From the NCBI GenBank assembly GCA_020848615.1, contig JADLHW010000024.1:61316-125315 (forward strand): a stretch of DNA of 64,000 bases. Direction: 5' to 3'. Below the pieces are notes generated by a model, which made no database searches, was not told the origin of the DNA, and worked only from the letters and a program-made list of their open reading frames with translations. The first letter of the stretch is position 1; every line of letters begins with the position of its first letter. The translations under genes were made by a program, and so were the position numbers. Below, piece after piece: positions 26,525 to 34,391 of the stretch. The DNA is from Thermoleophilia bacterium (GTDB lineage: Bacteria; Actinomycetota; Thermoleophilia; Miltoncostaeales; Miltoncostaeaceae).

Positions 26525-27120
26525 ACCGGCGCCGCGCCGTCCCACGGGGCGGGCGGCGGCAGCGCCGACGCGGCGTAGCTGTACATCGCGATGGCCGACG
26601 CGCTTCCCACGTTGATGCTGCGGGTGGAGCCGTACTGCGGGATGTAGACGGCGTCGTCCGCCAGCGCCAGTGACTCCGGTGAGACGCCGATCGACTCCTG
26701 GCCGAACACCATCACGCTCGCCGGGTGCCATGCGTACCCCACCAGGCTGCGGGCACCCTCGATGTTGTCCACCGCGACGATGCGCATGCCCTCGCCCCTC
26801 AGGCGCGTGAGCAGCTCCGCCTGGTCGGGCGCGTGGTGGACGTGCTGGTACCGGTGCGTGCCCATCGCCCCGCGCCGGTCGTAGCGGCGACGCCCCACGA
26901 TCCACACCTCACGGGCGAGGAACGCGTTGGCGTTGCGGATGGCCGTGGAGATGTTGAAGTCGTGCGCGAAGTTCTCGAGCACCACCACGAACGGGTGCCG
27001 GCGGGCGTCGAGGGCCGCGCGGATGGCGTCGTGCCGCCAGTACTTGAAGTGGTCGATGACGTTGCGCGGGTCGCCGAACGCCTCCGGGGCGGGCCACGCG
27101 GGGTTCGAGAAGCGCGTCAC
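26506..27120 (-). CDS. SpoU/TrmH-family RNA 2'-O-methyltransferase
   Basis: A 204-residue SPOUT methyltransferase acting on tRNA or rRNA ribose. All three motifs are seen: NISTAIRNANAFL (motif 1), VMVFGQESIGVSPES (motif 2) and IPQYGSTRSINVGSASAIAM (motif 3). The N-terminal part is short (about 45 residues), without an added RNA-binding domain. GTG start. The target nucleotide cannot be assigned from sequence. Confidence 0.92.
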   Translation of the reverse strand: MTRFSNPAWPAPEAFGDPRNVIDHFKYWRHDAIRAALDARRHPFVVVLENFAHDFNISTAIRNANAFLAREVWIVGRRRYDRRGAMGTHRYQHVHHAPDQAELLTRLRGEGMRIVAVDNIEGARSLVGYAWHPASVMVFGQESIGVSPESLALADDAVYIPQYGSTRSINVGSASAIAMYSYAASALPPPAPWDGAAPVQPADQ

Positions 27121-27140
27121 GGCCGCAGGGTAGCGCCCAC

Positions 27141-27180
27141 CGCGGGCCCGGGGCGCGGGTCACGCGCCTCCGGGCCCGCG
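27141..27180 (-). terminator. Long-loop hairpin downstream of the lipoprotein gene
   Basis: CGCGGGCCCGG (27141-27151) pairs perfectly with CCGGGCCCGCG (27170-27180) around an 18-base loop, just after the stop codon at 27188. Confidence 0.45.
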
Positions 27181-27187
27181 AGGCGGA

Positions 27188-28474
27188 CTACCCGGCGCGC
27201 AGGGTGCCCCTGAGCGTGGCGATCCTGCCGGTGGCGGTGAACCGCACGGTCACCCGGTAGGCGCCGGCGACGACCTTCCGGCTGCGCAGCACCACGGTGG
27301 TCGCGCCGTTGCGCAGCCTCACGGTCCTGGCGAGCAGGATCCTGCGTCGCTGCACGAGCCGCACCACCGCCCGGCCGGACCGGTTGGAGCGCACCGTGAC
27401 CCGCACGCCCTTCGTGCGGGCCGCCAGGAACGTGAGCCGCCCCGGCAGGCTCCCGGACAGCCGCAGCGCGGCCACGGCGGTGGGCGGCGTCACCGGAGCG
27501 GGCGCGACGACCAGCGTGCCCGTGCGCACGCGGGTCTGGGCGAGGTATCCGGCGCCGAGCCTGGCCGTGAGCGTGACGTCGTAGTTCCCCGGGGCGGTGC
27601 CGGCCGGGACCGCGACCGCGACGGAGACCGGGTTGGTGCTGTCGGCCGCGGGGATGAGGCTGCCCGGGGTGACGGTGACGGTCCCACCGGGAACGGTGGT
27701 GGCCGCCGAGAGCGCGAAGTTCAGCGTCGGGTCCGCGGCACCCGAGTACGGCGCGGTGAACGGCACCGTGACGGTGGTGCCCGCCTGGCCGGTTCCGGAC
27801 GCCCCCGTGAGGATGCCCAGGTCGCGGGTGCCCAGGATCATGTCCGGACCGTTCACCGCGGCGAGCTGCGGCGAGTCCAGGCACACCGTGACGCCGGGTC
27901 CGGTGGTGTTCACGTCCGCACCGCACACCACGGGCCGGTCGGCGGGGTACGTGCCGTCCACGCTCCGGGTGCCGATGCTCGCCCGGTACCTGAGGGGGCC
28001 GGGAAACGGCGACCCGTCGGCCCCCTGACCGAGGGTGAACCCTCCGGTCAGCGTGATGTTCTTGTCCGCGGCAGCGATGTCGATCGGGGAGCTGATGTAG
28101 CCGACCCATTGCCGGCCCGGTCCGGCGGGGCTCAGGCGCTCCAGCTCGGCGGCGTACGTGGGGCTGGCGGCGAAGGTGACCGCGGGGGTGTCACCCCTCA
28201 CCGTGGCCGCGGGCGTCACCGACGACGGGATGCGGTATGCGACCAGGAGCTGCCCGGTGCCGGTCGAGCCGGCGAGGTCGGCGTTCACCACGTCGTTGTT
28301 GAGGCAGCCCGTGCTGCCCGACTGACAGGCGTTGCCCGCGATGAGCACCGTCCCCACGCCGTCGAGCTGGGCCCCGCCGACGCTGTCCAGCGAGACGCAG
28401 CCCGACATCGCCAGGGCCGCACCTCCCACCGCGGCGACGGCCAGCACCCGTGCCGGGGCCCTCAGGTTCCTCAC
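27188..28474 (-). CDS. Secreted lipoprotein of unknown function with beta-rich C-terminal domain
   Basis: A 428-residue exported protein. A signal sequence (ARVLAVAAVGGAALAMSGC) gives a lipobox with C26. The mature part is Thr/Val/Gly-rich and beta-like, containing several GxxVTVTPGSL-type strands. The last 90 residues (LPGRLTFLAARTKGVRVTV, NRSGRAVVRLVQRRR, VVAGAYRVTVRFTATGR) form a domain seen in many secreted Thermoleophilia proteins as far as I recall. Four Cys in the N-terminal third may form disulfides. GTG 28474 is the best start since it precedes the signal peptide. No enzyme motif was found. Confidence 0.75.
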   Translation of the reverse strand: MRNLRAPARVLAVAAVGGAALAMSGCVSLDSVGGAQLDGVGTVLIAGNACQSGSTGCLNNDVVNADLAGSTGTGQLLVAYRIPSSVTPAATVRGDTPAVTFAASPTYAAELERLSPAGPGRQWVGYISSPIDIAAADKNITLTGGFTLGQGADGSPFPGPLRYRASIGTRSVDGTYPADRPVVCGADVNTTGPGVTVCLDSPQLAAVNGPDMILGTRDLGILTGASGTGQAGTTVTVPFTAPYSGAADPTLNFALSAATTVPGGTVTVTPGSLIPAADSTNPVSVAVAVPAGTAPGNYDVTLTARLGAGYLAQTRVRTGTLVVAPAPVTPPTAVAALRLSGSLPGRLTFLAARTKGVRVTVRSNRSGRAVVRLVQRRRILLARTVRLRNGATTVVLRSRKVVAGAYRVTVRFTATGRIATLRGTLRAG

Positions 28475-28575
28475 GACCGCTCCCCTCGCTCCCGGCCCCG
28501 CCCTCGCGGCCTGCCGGCTGTTTGGCCGAGCTTCCGTCAGCCCGAGGGGCCGCGTCACGCGACCACGGTCCGGTT

Positions 28576-29706
28576 TCAGCGCGCCAGGAGCGCCTGACGG
28601 CGGAACACGACGTAGGAAGGCTTGCGTTTTCCGGCGACGTCGAGCACGCCGGACGCCCAGTCCGGGTGGTCCTGCAGCAGGTACCACACGAACACCCTCA
28701 CCCTCGGCGTCGCCCGCATGCGGCGGAACGCGTCGGCCATGTACCGGGCCTGCTCGGCGGGCGTCACGAAGAACGGGTACTGGCTGGTGCGCCGCGTCGC
28801 GAACCCGAACTCGGTGAGCCACACGGGCTTCCCGCGCAGGTACGTGGCGTCCAGGGCGCCGAACAGGGTGTCGAGGTTGTAGAGATCCACGTACGCACGG
28901 TTCGGGGGAGTGCGGTCCGCGGGCCGGCGCAGCGGGTACGGGTGGTGGCTCCAGGCGTCCATGGGGGGCCGCAGGCCCTTCGCGTTCAGCAGCCGCACGA
29001 AGTCCTGGGGGCGCACGCGGCAGTCGGGCTGCACGGGGCAGCCCTGCGGGTCAAGGTCGCCGGTGGGGGCGGTCACGCCTCCCGCCACCCTGGCCCGCGG
29101 GGACACCGATTTGATGCCGCGGTACACGGACGTCGCGATGGCCGAGTACGTGCGGGGGCTCACCGCCACCCACCGGCCGCCGCGCCGCGCGTACTGCGGG
29201 CGCAGGAACAGGGGGATGTTCGGCTCGTTCCACGACTCCCAGTCCATGACCCCGCGCGGGGCGTAGCGCCGGGCCGCGGCCGTGGCGAAGTCCCCGACGT
29301 CGGCGGGACGGCGCGGCCGGACGCTGTACGCGGGGAACGACGAGACCGGCGCCGAGGTGTCGGCGGCCCAGGCCGGGGTGCCCCAGATCACCATCAGCGG
29401 CCGCATGCCGCGGGCGCGGGCCGCGGCGACCACGGCGTCGTAGTGCGCCCAGTCGTACGCCGGGTCGGCGGGGTCCGTCGGCGTCGCCGGACGCCGGTGG
29501 GCGACCTGGTCCCAGCGCAGGTCCACGCGGATCATCCGGGCGCCGGTGGCGGCCGCCGCAGCCACGCGCGGCGCCGGGTCCAGCTGCGGCTGGGCGATGC
29601 GGTCGTCCTGGATGCCCACCGTCAGCCCCGCGGCGGGCACGGCCCCCAGCAGGAGGGCGCTCAGGGCCGCGCAGGCGGCGACGGCACGGCGGAGGATCGG
29701 GCGCAT
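28576..29706 (-). CDS. Secreted glycoside hydrolase-like protein, (beta/alpha)8 clan GH-A type
   Basis: A 376-residue protein with a cleavable signal peptide (ALSALLLGAVPAAG). The TIM-barrel pattern is visible: MIRVDLRWDQVA, MRPLMVIWGTPAWAA, WESWNEPNIPLF with E161 as the likely acid/base, HHPYPL, and VWLTEFGFAT with E299 as the likely nucleophile. The two Glu 138 residues apart after strands 4 and 7 match clan GH-A (GH5/GH39-like). The glycan acted on is unknown. Six Cys-poor regions and a C-terminal DHPDWASGVLD are unremarkable. It probably acts outside the cell. Confidence 0.82.
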   Translation of the reverse strand: MRPILRRAVAACAALSALLLGAVPAAGLTVGIQDDRIAQPQLDPAPRVAAAAATGARMIRVDLRWDQVAHRRPATPTDPADPAYDWAHYDAVVAAARARGMRPLMVIWGTPAWAADTSAPVSSFPAYSVRPRRPADVGDFATAAARRYAPRGVMDWESWNEPNIPLFLRPQYARRGGRWVAVSPRTYSAIATSVYRGIKSVSPRARVAGGVTAPTGDLDPQGCPVQPDCRVRPQDFVRLLNAKGLRPPMDAWSHHPYPLRRPADRTPPNRAYVDLYNLDTLFGALDATYLRGKPVWLTEFGFATRRTSQYPFFVTPAEQARYMADAFRRMRATPRVRVFVWYLLQDHPDWASGVLDVAGKRKPSYVVFRRQALLAR

Positions 29707-29777
29707 CGCGGCGCACCGTACCCCATGGGTGTGACGCCGCCGTGAGCGTTCGTCAGCAACCTGTGAGGCCGGGTGCC

Positions 29778-30725
29778 TCAGGCGGTGAGCTGGTCCACGG
29801 TGCAGCTCGCGGGGTCGCGGTCGTCCCGGGTGCGCAGGAGCTTCGCGCCGTGGCGGATGCGGCCGTCGCTCACCTGGTCGGCGCGCACCTCCACCACCAG
29901 CTCCGGGCGCAGCCCCACCCACTCCAGCTCCCGGTCGGCGCTCCAGCGGCTGGGGTCGGCGCTGCCGCGCTCCCCCGTCTCGTACGGGCGCACCAGCTCC
30001 CGCAGCTCGCGTTTCTGGGCGGCCCGGAAGCCGGCGGCGTGCCCCACCACCCGCAGCGTCCCGCCGTCGTACATGCCCAGGATGAGCGACCCCACGGTGT
30101 CCTCCCCGGCCTTCCCGGGACGCCAGCCCACCACCACGCAGTCGAACGTGCGGACCCGCTTGACCTTCACCATCCCGGTGCGCTCGCCCGGCCGGTACGG
30201 GGCGTCGGTGCGCTTGGCGACGACCCCTTCCCCCGCCCCCGCCAGCCACCCGGCCGCCTCGGCGCGGTCCGCGGTGCCCGGGGTGAGGCGCATGCCGCGC
30301 TCCGCGAGGCCCGCGAGCAGCGCCAGGCGCTCGGCGTGGGACCGCTCCATGAGCACCTCGTCGCCGGAGGCCAGCAGGTCGAACGCCACGAACTCCGCAG
30401 GCATCTCCCGGGAGAGGCGCTCGATCCGCGACGCCGCCGGGTGGATGCGCTGCTGCAGCGCGCCGAACTCCTGGCCGCCGTCGGCATTGGGGATCACGAT
30501 CTCCCCGTCCACCACGTACCGGCCCTCGGGGAAGCCCAGTTCCGGGAAGTACCGCTCCAGCGGCCGGCCGTTGCGGCTCTGCAGGGCGACCAGCGCCCCG
30601 TCCACGAAGGCGATCGCCCGGAAGCCGTCCCACTTGGGCTCGTACCACCAGCCGTCGCCCTCCGGCAGCTCCGGGGACGGGCGGGCGAGCTGCGGCGGCA
30701 GCGGCGGTTCCAGCGGCAGGGCCAC
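29778..30725 (-). CDS. ATP-dependent DNA ligase (LigC/LigD-ligase-like)
   Basis: A 315-residue ligase with adenylation domain and OB fold. Nucleotidyltransferase motif I is YEPKWDGFRAI, where K31 accepts AMP; motif III FVAFDLLA, motif IV GEGVVAKR and motif V VKVKRVRTFDCVVVG are in place. The length matches stand-alone LigC enzymes rather than full LigD, and no polymerase or nuclease domain or Ku gene is nearby. Likely a back-up repair ligase. Confidence 0.93.
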   Translation of the reverse strand: MALPLEPPLPPQLARPSPELPEGDGWWYEPKWDGFRAIAFVDGALVALQSRNGRPLERYFPELGFPEGRYVVDGEIVIPNADGGQEFGALQQRIHPAASRIERLSREMPAEFVAFDLLASGDEVLMERSHAERLALLAGLAERGMRLTPGTADRAEAAGWLAGAGEGVVAKRTDAPYRPGERTGMVKVKRVRTFDCVVVGWRPGKAGEDTVGSLILGMYDGGTLRVVGHAAGFRAAQKRELRELVRPYETGERGSADPSRWSADRELEWVGLRPELVVEVRADQVSDGRIRHGAKLLRTRDDRDPASCTVDQLTA

Positions 30726-30743
30726 GGGCCCAGCGTAGTGGGT

Positions 30744-30944
30744 CTAGTGGCGGGGCCGCAGGGACGACCCGGCGGCCGGCGGCGTGCGCCGCCGGCCGCT
30801 CGAGGCGCCGGCCCGGTGTGAGCGTGCCTGCCAGCGGTGACCCGCCAGTGCTCCCGCGCCGCTTCCCGCGACGATCGCGAGCACCTCGAACATGCGCACG
30901 CCGCTCATGGACGTGATGCCGAGGATCTGTGTCAGGAGGTTCAC
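30744..30944 (-). CDS. Possible small membrane protein
   Basis: A 66-residue frame starting at GTG 30944. Residues 14-37 (SGVRMFEVLAIVAGSGAGAL) form one possible membrane helix; the rest is Arg/Pro-rich and basic. No homologue is recognised and the ribosome-binding site is weak, so this may not be a gene. It sits between the ligase start and a 215-base gap. Confidence 0.35.
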   Translation of the reverse strand: MNLLTQILGITSMSGVRMFEVLAIVAGSGAGALAGHRWQARSHRAGASSGRRRTPPAAGSSLRPRH

Positions 30945-31159
30945 CGTGTGCCCCTGGGAGGCGATATGTACCGGGCGGGATCAATCAGACCGGCTCGCGC
31001 CGGCCCGCCCCAGCCACCCAAGGGGTGACGGGAGCTGACCCCCTGTCGTCCTTCGTTCCCCGATCCGCCGCGGATCACCCACGCGTCACATCGGCTTGCG
31101 CCGGGGCGTCCCGGTGGAGGACATTCCGGGGGAAATCGATCCGCACAGGGGGACACCCG

Positions 31160-31867
31160 ATGGACCTGAAGGGCAACTCCGTCACCTGGTTCGGCCACGG
31201 CACCTGGCTGTGGACGACCTCCGAGGGCAAGCGGGTGATCGTCGACCCGTTCCTCGAGAACAACCCGTCGTGCCCCGAGTCGCTGCGGGATCCCTCACCG
31301 GTCCACGCCATCCTGGTGACGCACGGGCACATCGACCACATCGCCGACCTGCCCGGCCTCGCCGCGAAGAACCCCGATGCGCCCGTGATCGCCTCCTGGG
31401 AGGTGGGCGCGTACCTGCAGGGCCAGGGCGTCGGGAACGTGGTGCAGATGGGCGTGGGCGGCACCGTGGACGCCGCCGGGGTGGCCGCGACGATGGTGAC
31501 CGCCGTCCACGGCAGCGGGATCGGCGCCCCGGACGACACCATGCTGCAGGGCGGCGTGGCCGCCGGCTTCATGCTCGAGTTCCCCGACGGGCTGGTCGTC
31601 TACCAGGCCGGTGACACCGACGTGTTCGGCGACATGGCGCTCCTGGCCGAGATCCACCGGCCGGACGTCGCGGTGCTCCCGATGGGCGGGCACTTCACGA
31701 TGGGCCCGTCCCGCGGCGTCCACGCGGTACGCCTGCTGGGCGTCAACCGGGTGCTGTGCGGGCACTTCGGGACGTGGCCGCCGCTGGCCGGGCGCCCGTC
31801 GGAGCTGCGCGCCCTGGTGCCGCAGGACGTCGAGGTGCCGGACCTGGAGCCCGGCGACAGCTTCTGA
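31160..31867 (+). CDS. UPF0173-type metal-dependent hydrolase (metallo-beta-lactamase fold)
   Basis: A 235-residue soluble protein. The start is SVTWFGHGTWLW; the metal motif THGHIDHIADL (HxHxDH) is at about residues 54-64, with the further ligands in VTAVHGSG, YQAGDTD and MGGHFTMG. This matches the UPF0173 family of L-ascorbate-6-phosphate-lactonase-like hydrolases. ATG 31160 follows a purine-rich CAGGGGG. The natural substrate is unknown. Confidence 0.92.
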   Translation: MDLKGNSVTWFGHGTWLWTTSEGKRVIVDPFLENNPSCPESLRDPSPVHAILVTHGHIDHIADLPGLAAKNPDAPVIASWEVGAYLQGQGVGNVVQMGVGGTVDAAGVAATMVTAVHGSGIGAPDDTMLQGGVAAGFMLEFPDGLVVYQAGDTDVFGDMALLAEIHRPDVAVLPMGGHFTMGPSRGVHAVRLLGVNRVLCGHFGTWPPLAGRPSELRALVPQDVEVPDLEPGDSF

Positions 31868-31876
31868 GGGGGATCA

Positions 31877-31907
31877 CTCCCGGGGCGGCGGCCACCCGCC
31901 CCGGGAG
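31877..31907 (+). terminator. Terminator hairpin after the metal-dependent hydrolase
   Basis: CTCCCGGGGCGG pairs with CCGCCCCGGGAG in a perfect 12-base stem with a 7-base loop, starting 9 bases after the stop codon. Confidence 0.65.
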
Positions 31908-31929
31908 CCGTGGGTGCGAGGATGGCCGC

Positions 31930-32442
31930 GTGGCCGCCCCGTCCGTGCAGCTCGCCCAGGTGAACGTCGCGCGCCTGCGGGCGCCGCTGGACAGCGCCGA
32001 GCTGGCGGACTTCATCGCGGCGCTGGCACCGCTGAACGCCCTCGCCGACGCGGCGCACGGGTTCGTGTGGCGGCTGCAGGACGAGGCCGGCGACGCCACC
32101 GGCGTGCCCGTGCTGGGCGATCCGGCGCTCATCGTGAACCTGTCGGTGTGGGAGTCGCTCGACGTGCTGCGGGCGTTCGTCTACAACGGCCGTCACCTGG
32201 ACGTGATGCGCCGCCGCCGCGACTGGTTCGCCCGCATGGCCGAGGCGTACCAGGCCCTGTGGTGGATCCCGGCCGGGCACCGGCCATCCGTCGGGGAGGC
32301 GGAGGAACGCCTGCGGGCGCTCCGTGAGCGGGGTTCCACGCCCCACGCGTTCACGTTCGCGCGGCCGTTCGGTCCCGACGGAATGGACCGGTCGGTGCCG
32401 GAGCAGGAGACCCGCCGGGGCCACGCTCCCGGGCGGGCCTGA
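31930..32442 (+). CDS. DUF3291 protein (dimeric alpha/beta barrel-like)
   Basis: A 170-residue protein beginning VQLAQVNVARLRAPLDSAEL, the hallmark of DUF3291, with HGFVWRLQDE and NLSVWESLDVLRAFVYNGRH further on, then ARMAEAYQALWWIPAGHRP. The fold resembles small monooxygenases, but no biochemical role is known. GTG 31930 is supported by the family's usual start just before the first strand. Confidence 0.85.
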   Translation: MAAPSVQLAQVNVARLRAPLDSAELADFIAALAPLNALADAAHGFVWRLQDEAGDATGVPVLGDPALIVNLSVWESLDVLRAFVYNGRHLDVMRRRRDWFARMAEAYQALWWIPAGHRPSVGEAEERLRALRERGSTPHAFTFARPFGPDGMDRSVPEQETRRGHAPGRA

Positions 32443-32498
32443 CCACCTCCGGCACCCCGGGAGCGTCCCGGACGCGGCTGCTAACCTACGCGCACCCC

Positions 32499-32571
32499 GA
32501 TCGGGTAGCTCAGTTGGGAGAGCACTTCCCTGACACGGAAGAGGTCGCTGGTTCGAGCCCAGTCCCGATCA
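32499..32571 (+). tRNA. tRNA-Val (anticodon GAC)
   Basis: Acceptor stem GATCGGG/CCCGATC, D-arm, anticodon stem CTTCC/GGAAG with loop CTGACAC giving anticodon GAC (Val), and T-arm with GTTCGAGCC fold well. Discriminator A; the CCA end is not encoded. TAACCT at 32482-32487 is a plausible -10 box 12 bases before the mature 5' end. Confidence 0.95.
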
Positions 32572-32578
32572 CCTCGCG

Positions 32579-32599
32579 CGGCCCCTTCCCGAGGGGCCG
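32579..32599 (+). terminator. Hairpin downstream of tRNA-Val
   Basis: CGGCCCCT and AGGGGCCG form an 8-base stem with a 5-base loop, 7 bases after the tRNA. Confidence 0.6.
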
Positions 32600-32656
32600 T
32601 CGTCGCGCGGGGGGCCGCCGGGTTCGCCGGCGCCGGGCCTTGGTAGCGTCCCGGCC

Positions 32657-33805
32657 GTGACGACCTCAGGCACCGACGCCGCCCCGTATGACGTCGGCAT
32701 CGCCGGCGCCGGGCAGCTCGCCCGCATGACCTGCCTGGCCGCATGGCCCCTGGGCATCCGCGTGGCGGTGCTGGGCGATCCCGCGGAGCCCGCGGGCCCG
32801 GTGGCCGCCGGCGTGGTACCCGGCGACTGGAAGGACCCCGTCGCGGTGGCCGCCCTCGGGCGCGCGTGCGGCGTGGTGACGCTGGAGAACGAGTTCGTGG
32901 ACGCCCGCGCCCTGGCCGCGGTGGAGGCGGCCGGCACCCCGGTGCGGCCGCGGGCGGCGTCGGTCGCGGTGGTGCAGGACAAGGCCACTCAGAAGGAGCG
33001 GCTCGTGGCGGCGGGCCTGCCGGTGGCCCGGTTCGTGGTCGCCGACCGGCCGTCGGACATGGCCGCCGCCGGGCGCGACCTGGGGTGGCCGCTGGTGCTG
33101 AAGTCCCGCACCCTGGGGTACGACGGCTACGGGAACGCCACCTGCACCACCCCCGCCGAGGCGGAGGCCGCGATGCCCGGCCTGGACCGCGGGGAGGGCG
33201 TGCTCGTGGAGTCGTGGGTGCCGTTCGAACGGGAGCTCGCGGCGATGGTCGCGCGCAGCACCACCGGTGAGGAGGCCTGTTACCCCGTCGTCGACACCGT
33301 GCAGCGCGACCACGTGTGCCACGAGGTGGTGGCGCCCGCCGAGGTCGGCGCACCCGTCCGGACCCGCGCGCAGGAGGTCGCCCGGGCGGCGGCGGCCGCC
33401 GCCGACGGGCTCGGCGTGACCGGGGTCGAGATGTTCCTGCTGCCCGACGGCGGCGTGCTGGTGAACGAGCTCGCCCCGCGGCCGCACAACAGCGGCCACT
33501 ACACCATCGAGTGCTGCGAGACCTCGCAGTTCGAGAACCACCTGCGGGGCGTGCTGGGCCTGCCGCTCGGCCCCGTGCACCTGCGCGCCCCCGCGGGCGC
33601 GATGGTGAACATCCTGGGCACCGGCAACGGGCCCGGCAGGCCCGACATCGCCGCGGCCCTGGGGGTGCGCGGCGCCCACCTGCACCTGTACGACAAGGCG
33701 GAGGTCCGCGTGCGCAGGAAGATGGGCCATGTGACGGCGATGGGCGCGACGCCCGCGGAGGCCCTGGACGCCGCCCGGCGCGGCGCGCGGGCGGTGGCGC
33801 TGTGA
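32657..33805 (+). CDS. purK: N5-carboxyaminoimidazole ribonucleotide synthase
   Basis: A 382-residue ATP-grasp enzyme of purine synthesis that carboxylates AIR with bicarbonate and [17 protein letters not shown] is the N-terminal motif, [17 protein letters not shown] the ATP-grasp nucleotide loop, and [17 protein letters not shown] the C-terminal active-site signature. GTG start. It overlaps purE by 4 bases; the two enzymes act in sequence. Confidence 0.96.
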   Translation: MTTSGTDAAPYDVGIAGAGQLARMTCLAAWPLGIRVAVLGDPAEPAGPVAAGVVPGDWKDPVAVAALGRACGVVTLENEFVDARALAAVEAAGTPVRPRAASVAVVQDKATQKERLVAAGLPVARFVVADRPSDMAAAGRDLGWPLVLKSRTLGYDGYGNATCTTPAEAEAAMPGLDRGEGVLVESWVPFERELAAMVARSTTGEEACYPVVDTVQRDHVCHEVVAPAEVGAPVRTRAQEVARAAAAAADGLGVTGVEMFLLPDGGVLVNELAPRPHNSGHYTIECCETSQFENHLRGVLGLPLGPVHLRAPAGAMVNILGTGNGPGRPDIAAALGVRGAHLHLYDKAEVRVRRKMGHVTAMGATPAEALDAARRGARAVAL

Positions 33806-34302
33806 CCGCGGCGCCCGTGGTGGGCGTGGTGATGGGCAGCGACTCGGACCTGCCGGTCATGCGCGCCGCCGCCGACGCCCTCACCGAGCTCGGCGTACCG
33901 CACGAGGTGCGGGTGGTGTCCGCGCACCGCACCCCGCACGACATGATCGCCTACGGCACGGAGGCCGCCGGCCGCGGCCTGCGGGTGATCATCGCCGGCG
34001 CCGGGGGCGCCGCCCACCTGCCGGGAATGCTCGCCAGCGTCACGCACCTGCCGGTCATCGGGGTGCCGGTGCGCACCACGGCCCTCGACGGCATGGACTC
34101 ACTGCTGTCCATCGTGCAGATGCCACGCGGCGTGCCGGTCGCGACGGTGGCGATCGACAACGGCCGCAACGCCGGGCTGCTGGCCGCCCGCATCCTGTGC
34201 GTCGCCGACCCGGAGCTCGCCGCCCGGGTCGTCGCGCTGCAGGCCGAGCAGGCCGGGATGGCGCGCGCCGCGGACGCCCGCGTGCGCTCCGGCACCGAGT
34301 AG
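33802..34302 (+). CDS. purE: N5-carboxyaminoimidazole ribonucleotide mutase (PurE class I)
   Basis: A 166-residue enzyme that converts N5-CAIR to [44 protein letters not shown] and [20 protein letters not shown] with a catalytic His in the AHRTP and AAHLPG motifs are complete. The length is typical of class I. GTG 33802 overlaps purK as GTGA. Confidence 0.97.
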   Translation: MTAAPVVGVVMGSDSDLPVMRAAADALTELGVPHEVRVVSAHRTPHDMIAYGTEAAGRGLRVIIAGAGGAAHLPGMLASVTHLPVIGVPVRTTALDGMDSLLSIVQMPRGVPVATVAIDNGRNAGLLAARILCVADPELAARVVALQAEQAGMARAADARVRSGTE

Positions 34303-34391
34303 CCCCCCGGGCATGTGCGCGCGGCGCTCCACTCCCGGGGCGCGCTGCCGATGGCAGAGGCAGCCGCCCGGGAACGGGACGGCCCGTGCAC